DNA of 10,419 nt. Source: Clostridiales bacterium UBA3680. GTDB lineage: Bacteria > Bacillota > Clostridia > Lachnospirales > CAG-274. The stretch spans positions 1-10,419 of the forward strand of contig DFJD01000012.1 of assembly GCA_002372875.1 (NCBI GenBank), written 5' to 3'. A model generated the notes under the pieces. It ran no database searches. It worked only from the letters and a program-made list of their open reading frames with translations, and was not told where the DNA came from. This document shows, one piece after another, positions 6,615-10,419 of the stretch. A program made the position numbers and the translations under genes. Position 1 is the first letter of the stretch; each line of letters starts with the position of its first letter.

Positions 6615-7692
6615 TTTTTTCTCCGTCATCCACAAGAAGATATTTATCGGTATATTCAAGGTCCGCAAGTCTGTCGGCAATACCGAAACCCGCAACCTGG
6701 TTGATCAGTTCATTAAAATGATTTTCTCCCGCAAAAAACGATTCGGGAATTATACCCTTTTTTATATCGTCTCTTTGTTGTTCATTCAATTTGAACGACA
6801 ACGGCTCATAATTTTTTTCGTTTTTCAGATAAGCTGCAAGGTCAAAGAAGTTATTGCCGAATTTTGCCGAAAGTGCCTTACAGTTTTCCTCGACTCTATT
6901 TCCGATAACAGGGCCTACAATAAGGTATTGTCCGCTTTTTACCTTCGATATCATATCCGAGAATATGGCAACGTTTTTTTGAGGATCATCATACAGGTCG
7001 TCACTGTCCCCGATAAAGAAAACATTTATATCATCCATTCTCAAAAGCATTGCTCTTGTTATTACCGTTTTATTTTCGGTAATAATATCCTCATATCCCG
7101 ATTTTGACCGCGAAAAAAGGTATCTTCCCGCATTTTTGGTCAAAACACCATCTATCCCGTCAATTTGCACGGGGTTAAGCCCTCCGTTTACGGAAAAATC
7201 AAGAGGGACCGTTTCTCCGTCATCATTTCTGATAACGACCTCTATCATGTCTTTTTGCGAGGGAATATCACAAGGGATAACATGCATAGGTCTTCCGCCT
7301 TGTCTTGCCGATATGGACAGAAGGGTATCTTTCGGGTTTGCAACGGAGTAGACTATCCTTGAACTGTAGAGACTGACAAATGATGCCGTACTTATGGTGT
7401 CCGAATCGGCACCTAAGGCAAAACTATCGCCCCATACGGTTATGGGCGTGGGCATACCTGCTGTGCGAGGTGTATTTTCGGTGTTTGGTTTGTCACTTTC
7501 GCCATATACATTTTCCAAAAGGGTATTATGAGCATATTTAATGTATACATCCTCATCAAACCCTTTATTTGCCTTTTTTGTTTTTCCTTGCATAGCTCTG
7601 ACGACACAAAGAGAAAAAATCACCGCAAATACTATTATTACGGCTCCTATGAAAACCTGTTCTGTTTTTGACATTTTTTTGTCGACATTCAT
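6607..7692 (-). CDS. Membrane-anchored SGNH/GDSL-like hydrolase-fold protein
   Basis: A 361-residue protein with one N-terminal transmembrane segment (about 12-32), a linker to about residue 80, and then an extracellular domain. ITVWGDSFALG (84-94) is a clear SGNH block I with the nucleophile candidate S90. The SISARQGG element (126-133) and a beta-rich insert (about 135-200, including NGGLNPVQIDGIDG) resemble the RQG-type insertion of a subset of SGNH proteins found in phage and surface esterases. NVFFIGDSDD (223-232) and YLIVGPVIGNR (256-266) resemble the later core strands, and ENHFNELINQVAG (323-335) carries the likely catalytic histidine H325. The residue three before H325 is G, where a D-x-x-H motif would need Asp, so activity is uncertain. 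The substrate is unknown; deacylation or deacetylation of cell-wall glycan or a ligand is one option. A GAGG site lies 8 nt before the ATG. A second ATG six codons in is possible. It overlaps the next small gene by 8 nt. Confidence 0.75.
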   Translation of the reverse strand: MNVDKKMSKTEQVFIGAVIIVFAVIFSLCVVRAMQGKTKKANKGFDEDVYIKYAHNTLLENVYGESDKPNTENTPRTAGMPTPITVWGDSFALGADSDTISTASFVSLYSSRIVYSVANPKDTLLSISARQGGRPMHVIPCDIPSQKDMIEVVIRNDDGETVPLDFSVNGGLNPVQIDGIDGVLTKNAGRYLFSRSKSGYEDIITENKTVITRAMLLRMDDINVFFIGDSDDLYDDPQKNVAIFSDMISKVKSGQYLIVGPVIGNRVEENCKALSAKFGNNFFDLAAYLKNEKNYEPLSFKLNEQQRDDIKKGIIPESFFAGENHFNELINQVAGFGIADRLADLEYTDKYLLVDDGEKNE

Positions 7693-7730
7693 ATTTTACG
7701 CCTCGTAAAAGTCAATGATATTCATATTTT
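7687..7730 (-). repeat. 11-bp direct repeat at the SGNH gene start
   Basis: AAAATATGAAT occurs twice on the minus strand, at 7720-7730 and 7687-7697, exactly 33 nt apart. The second copy contains the start codon of the SGNH gene. The first copy contains an in-frame ATG that opens a nine-codon frame (MNIIDFYEA) closing with TAA one codon before the real start. No good ribosome binding site precedes the first ATG, so translation of the mini-frame is not supported. It could be a small duplication. Confidence 0.4.
7710..7728 (-). repeat. 19-bp near-identical upstream element, copy 1
   Basis: On the minus strand AATATGAATATCATTGACT lies 18 nt before the SGNH gene start. It matches 18 of 19 bases with the element at 10398-10416 before the first lipoprotein gene. 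I did not find it elsewhere in the window. It could be a shared regulatory site or the trace of a duplicated short coding end. No sigma-A promoter with good spacing includes it. Confidence 0.5.
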
Positions 7731-7777
7731 GCAGAAAAAATTCCGCCACTACTCATAACCAACCTTGACATTTTAAC

Positions 7778-8917
7778 TCAAAAAAAAGCTTTAGTCAATA
7801 GAAATTCACTCTGTATGCCAAAGCATGAAAAGAGGTAAAGTATTATAAGAAAAGCAATATTAACTCCGGTAAAAACAGCAACATATCGGCCTTTATTTTC
7901 ACAAGACTCCGAGTATATTTTAAAACTGATAAGACTTGCAAGACTTGCTATAAGAGAGCCTAACCCTCCTATATTGCAACCTGTGAGAAGGGAAGCATAA
8001 TTATCGGTAAATCCCGATAACATCGTACAGCAAGGCACGTTGCTTATAAACTGGCTGAGTAATATGCCCAGTTCCTTTTCCCTTCCCCTTGCAAATGTCT
8101 GTATAAACTCTCTTATTTGTGGGATCTCCGCTATGTTTCCGACAAATATGAAAAACATTATAAAAGTCAGAAGCAGAAAAAAGTCCGTTTTGAGAAGAGT
8201 TTTTCTGTCGAAAATCAGCATGAGCACAAGCACGGTAAGGGCTGTTATCCTGTAATCCACAAATTTAAGCACCGACAAAACGGAAAGTATCGTCAGAAAG
8301 GAATACATAAGCAACAGTTTTTTATTTCCTGTTGTGTTTTTTTTGCCCATTACCATTATTTTTTTATTTCTTACAAGTATCAGCTGTGTGAACAAAAGCA
8401 GTATAAAACTCAGTGCAAAATAAGGAAATGTTATTTTTATAAATTCCGAAACCGAAAGTTCGTACTTTTCATAAACAAGCAAATTTTGAGGATTTCCCAT
8501 CGGAGTCAACATTCCGCCGAGATTTGCCGCCACGGTTTGAAGCACCACCGTGCAGGGTATGAGTTTTTCCTCATCTACAGCTCTCAGGGCTAATATTGCA
8601 AGCGGAACGAATGTTATCAGCGCCACATCGTTTGTAATAACAGGCGACAAAAAAAAGCAAATGCTCCAAAGAATGAAAACAAGACTGTTCAGGCTTTTTG
8701 TTTTTGAGGTAAGAAAAGAGGCAATATATTCAAACACTCCCAAGGAAGAAAAACCCGCCACCGATGCCATCAGTGAAAAAAGCAGGCCAATCACTCCGTA
8801 ATTTATATAGGAAAAATATTTCATGCTCACGGGAACGAATATGGCGGATATAATTGCGACAAGCGCAGATATACAAAATACCGTTTCTTTTTTGACAAAA
8901 CCGATGATCCTATACAT
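7778..8917 (-). CDS. Ion transporter superfamily permease (ArsB/NhaD/SLC13-like, YbiR-like)
   Basis: Integral membrane protein of 379 residues with about ten hydrophobic segments. It carries the duplicated hallmark of the ion transporter superfamily. The first half has VITNDVALITFVPLAI (93-108), and the second half has FISNVPCCTMLSGF (290-303), the two re-entrant helix-break motifs. GGMLTPMGNPQNLLVY (134-149) matches the GNPQNL motif of ArsB- and YbiR-like members. NIGGLGSLIASLASLISF (315-332) is the second glycine-rich element. It is short for the family (usually 400-450), but both halves are present. The substrate cannot be read from the sequence: arsenite, dicarboxylate, sulfate or Na+/H+ exchange are all known for relatives, and no ars genes are nearby. 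A GGAGG site lies 7 nt before the ATG. It follows the macro gene by 50 nt and precedes the SGNH gene by 85 nt, with no terminator visible on either side. Confidence 0.85.
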   Translation of the reverse strand: MYRIIGFVKKETVFCISALVAIISAIFVPVSMKYFSYINYGVIGLLFSLMASVAGFSSLGVFEYIASFLTSKTKSLNSLVFILWSICFFLSPVITNDVALITFVPLAILALRAVDEEKLIPCTVVLQTVAANLGGMLTPMGNPQNLLVYEKYELSVSEFIKITFPYFALSFILLLFTQLILVRNKKIMVMGKKNTTGNKKLLLMYSFLTILSVLSVLKFVDYRITALTVLVLMLIFDRKTLLKTDFFLLLTFIMFFIFVGNIAEIPQIREFIQTFARGREKELGILLSQFISNVPCCTMLSGFTDNYASLLTGCNIGGLGSLIASLASLISFKIYSESCENKGRYVAVFTGVNIAFLIILYLFSCFGIQSEFLLTKAFF

Positions 8918-8967
8918 AAAGAGCCTCCGAGTTCAACTTTCCCATGGACAGTATTGCCTCTCTATAA

Positions 8968-9480
8968 TCACTTGCCAAGTATATCACAGCCGATTTTCAT
9001 TATTCCGATGTCCAAGACGGCAAAAATGATTTCAATTTCGTAGGTCGGATGATCCTCAATAAAATTTTCGCAAGCGTCGAATGCTACCTTCCACGCTTTA
9101 TCCACGGGATATCCGAAAACACCTGCCGATATCAAGGGAAAAACAATACTTCCGCATTTGTTTTCTTCTGCCAACTCCAAAGATCTGTAATAGGCTCCGA
9201 AAAGCAGTTCGGCTTCTTTATTGTTTCCACCGTTCCATATAGGTCCCACCGCATGTATTATAAATTTAGCTTTCGATTTAAACCCCGGTGTGATCACAGC
9301 AGAGCCCACATCACAATGCCCTATTTCTTGACAAGCCCGTTGCAACTCATTATGGCCCGCAGCATCAAATATCGCACCGCACACGCCTGTTCCCGCCCAT
9401 AATCCCGAATTGGCGGCATTTACTATTGCATCGGCTTCAATGTCCGTAATACCGCTTTTTTTTATTTGTATTTTGCTCAT
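8968..9480 (-). CDS. Macro domain protein (ADP-ribose binding/hydrolase)
   Basis: A stand-alone macro domain, 170 residues, predicted cytoplasmic with no signal or anchor. ADAIVNAANSGL (16-27) contains the adenine/ribose-contacting NAAN. AGTGVCGAIFDAAG (29-42) is the phosphate loop, HAVGPIW (76-82) the core strand, and ISAGVFGYP (117-125) the second loop wrapping the diphosphate. This is the MacroD/YmdB-like arrangement, whose members remove ADP-ribose from acidic residues or deacetylate O-acetyl-ADP-ribose. The residue matching the YmdB catalytic Asp (GGGVDGAI) is C34 here, a variant that I recall from other Firmicute and phage macro proteins, so activity may differ or be lost. A GAGG site 9 nt upstream supports the start. 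It lies 26 nt after a lipoprotein gene and 50 nt before a transporter. No ADP-ribosyltransferase partner (such as DarT) is visible. Confidence 0.92.
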   Translation of the reverse strand: MSKIQIKKSGITDIEADAIVNAANSGLWAGTGVCGAIFDAAGHNELQRACQEIGHCDVGSAVITPGFKSKAKFIIHAVGPIWNGGNNKEAELLFGAYYRSLELAEENKCGSIVFPLISAGVFGYPVDKAWKVAFDACENFIEDHPTYEIEIIFAVLDIGIMKIGCDILGK

Positions 9481-9506
9481 CTATATTACCTCTTCTTCGA
9501 TAAATG

Positions 9507-10358
9507 TCACTTTACTCCGTAATATTCCTCGAAGGCCGTCATCCATAAAGCAAGGTATTCGTCTTTGAACATATCCGAAGAATACTCGGTTGCCCCGTCA
9601 TTGAAGTATATCGTTCGTTTTCCGTAGTTTACCAACCAAGTATCATCTTTTCCGTATGCTGAAAGCTTGTAATGATACTCTGCGGCATTGTTTGCATCCA
9701 AATAACACTCTTTTATCTTAACATCGGCATCATAAAAATTGTTTGCCATTGCCAATGCCATTATTATATTTTTCTCTATGCTGTTAATATCGGAGCTGAG
9801 TTCCTTATCTACAAGCATGATGGAAAAAATATCACAGAAAAGATCTCTGTCAATTTTTCTTCCGTCCTCAAGTACATTTGAGTCAACATAGTCAAGGAAG
9901 CCTGTAAGATCCTTATCTCCATATAAAACGGTAGAGCCGTTTAAACCACCGTTGGGATAAACATACCGATCGTTTCCGTTACTGATAACGTCGGTATAAC
10001 TGTACACCGTTTTTTCTCCCTCGTGTTCATTTGTCGCTTCTTCCGACTGTTCTTTTGCCTCTCCGTTTGAATCATCGGCTTTTTCTTCGGAGGTTTTTTC
10101 GGTAGAATCACTTCCGGGACCAAGGTCTAAGTTTCTTATTGTATCCACAGAGTTTTGCAGCCCTTCAAGATTTATATCCGTATTTGCATCGCTGCTTACA
10201 GTCGGCATTTCACTTAAGCTTTCGCTTACACTTTCACTTTCGTTTTCCACCGAAGCGGTATCGTTTTGCGCCGCTTTATTTGTGCAAGACGAAAGAACAG
10301 CCGCCATAATGCACACAGATGCTCCCATTAATGCTTTGTTTTTTAAATTATATTTCAT
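9507..10358 (-). CDS. Secreted lipoprotein with acidic low-complexity linker, unknown function
   Basis: I do not recognise the folded domain. The 283-residue product has a lysine-bearing N terminus, a hydrophobic stretch and a good lipobox L22-S-S-C25, so it should be exported and lipid-anchored to the outer face of the membrane. Residues about 30-118 are low complexity and rich in Ser, Glu, Asp and Lys, a typical spacer through the cell wall. The C-terminal 165 residues form a compact domain starting with EKTVYSYTDVISNGNDRYVY. It has an aromatic-rich end (DTWLVNYGKRTIYFNDG; FEEYYGVK) that might bind a ligand. The ATG at 10358 is chosen because AAAGGA lies 10 nt upstream and the signal peptide then starts correctly. 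An in-frame TTG 45 nt further upstream would bury the signal peptide. It is the first complete gene of the run, 26 nt before the macro gene. Confidence 0.85.
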   Translation of the reverse strand: MKYNLKNKALMGASVCIMAAVLSSCTNKAAQNDTASVENESESVSESLSEMPTVSSDANTDINLEGLQNSVDTIRNLDLGPGSDSTEKTSEEKADDSNGEAKEQSEEATNEHEGEKTVYSYTDVISNGNDRYVYPNGGLNGSTVLYGDKDLTGFLDYVDSNVLEDGRKIDRDLFCDIFSIMLVDKELSSDINSIEKNIIMALAMANNFYDADVKIKECYLDANNAAEYHYKLSAYGKDDTWLVNYGKRTIYFNDGATEYSSDMFKDEYLALWMTAFEEYYGVK

Positions 10359-10383
10359 TTCTTTGTTATCCTTTCCTTTTCCT

Positions 10384-10419
10384 TTATAAAATTCTGTAGT
10401 CAATGATATTCGTATTCCG
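10384..10419 (-). CDS. Possible C-terminal end of an upstream gene (partial)
   Basis: From the window edge an open frame of 11 codons (RNTNIIDYRIL) runs to a TAA, 25 nt before the lipoprotein ATG. The spacing suits the end of an upstream operon gene. However, 11 codons prove nothing, and the same stretch includes the 19-bp element shared with 7710-7728. Treat as a guess. Confidence 0.2.
   Translation of the reverse strand, partial: RNTNIIDYRIL
10398..10416 (-). repeat. 19-bp near-identical upstream element, copy 2
   Basis: On the minus strand AATACGAATATCATTGACT lies 39 nt before the lipoprotein start and differs from the 7710-7728 copy by one base. In both places the frame reading N-x-N-I-I-D continues for four more codons and then ends in TAA, although the DNA after GACT is not conserved. 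The upstream side is cut by the window end. Confidence 0.5.

Noticed and set aside
6615..6695. Longer start for the small anchored gene
   Set aside because: It would extend 27 residues into the SGNH gene and hide the clean Lys-rich membrane anchor; the inner ATG has a ribosome binding site.
6475..7107. 210-codon open frame on the plus strand
   Set aside because: It is antisense to the SGNH-like and small anchored genes, both of which have good starts and recognisable features; the plus-strand product is a low-complexity aromatic/Ile-rich shadow.
7693..7777. Sigma-A promoter before the SGNH gene
   Set aside because: TTGACT and TATGAA-like hexamers occur, but none are paired at 16-18 nt spacing in a position that gives a sensible leader.
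7778..8917. Arsenic resistance operon
   Set aside because: The permease is only superfamily-level similar to ArsB and no arsR, arsC or arsA gene is present.
8968..9480. Macro gene as the antitoxin of a DarTG-like toxin-antitoxin system or a phage-defence module
   Set aside because: No DarT-like or other ADP-ribosyltransferase gene is adjacent; the neighbours are a lipoprotein and a transporter.
9941..10123. 60-codon minus-strand frame rich in Lys and Pro
   Set aside because: It is an out-of-frame reading of the acidic low-complexity linker of the lipoprotein.
10359..10403. TTG start 15 codons before the first lipoprotein
   Set aside because: It places a charged stretch before the signal peptide and overlaps the ribosome binding site used by the ATG at 10358.
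1..10419. CRISPR array, tRNA or rRNA genes, insertion sequences
   Set aside because: I saw no regularly spaced repeats, no tRNA-like cloverleaf sequences, no transposase and no terminal inverted repeats with target duplications.

Overview
The window looks like chromosomal DNA of a low-GC, Gram-positive, Clostridia-type Firmicute. The base composition is AT-rich by eye. Most genes have strong AAGGAGG-type ribosome binding sites, thrS is preceded by a T-box leader, there are lipobox-type lipoproteins, and the threonine dehydratase is a 400-residue protein with one ACT domain. I cannot name the species. All supported genes are on the minus strand, so transcription runs from high to low coordinates.

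In order of transcription: a secreted lipoprotein with a long acidic, Ser/Glu-rich linker (9507-10358); a stand-alone macro-domain protein (8968-9480); a 379-residue membrane transporter of the ArsB/NhaD/DASS (ion transporter) type (7778-8917); an N-terminally anchored SGNH/GDSL-like extracellular protein (6607-7692); a small membrane-anchored helical protein of unknown function (6192-6614); glutamyl-tRNA synthetase gltX (4726-6180); a second putative lipoprotein of unknown function (3939-4733); the enamine/imine deaminase ridA (3550-3924); and threonine dehydratase ilvA (2351-3553). Gaps are 0-85 nt. Four junctions overlap or nearly touch: 8-nt overlaps at SGNH/small protein and gltX/lipoprotein, a 4-nt ATGA overlap at ridA/ilvA, and 11 nt between the small protein and gltX. 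This points to one or two polycistronic units. I see no convincing terminator inside the run.

The last unit is thrS (27-1991). It has its own near-consensus promoter (2275-2302) and a well-formed threonyl T-box leader (about 2009-2265). A Thr specifier codon (ACC), the T-box core and a Rho-independent terminator are all visible. The ilvA-ridA pair makes direct metabolic sense: IlvA releases reactive enamine/imine intermediates from threonine or serine, and RidA hydrolyses them. Next to it, thrS is induced when uncharged tRNA-Thr accumulates, so threonine consumption and threonine charging lie side by side.

Most of the window is housekeeping. The less explained parts are the envelope cluster (lipoprotein, macro protein, transporter, SGNH protein, small anchored protein) and a 19-bp near-identical sequence found only upstream of the SGNH gene and upstream of the first lipoprotein. 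I do not see convincing evidence for a wholly new multi-gene system. The findings list the leads that could be tested.
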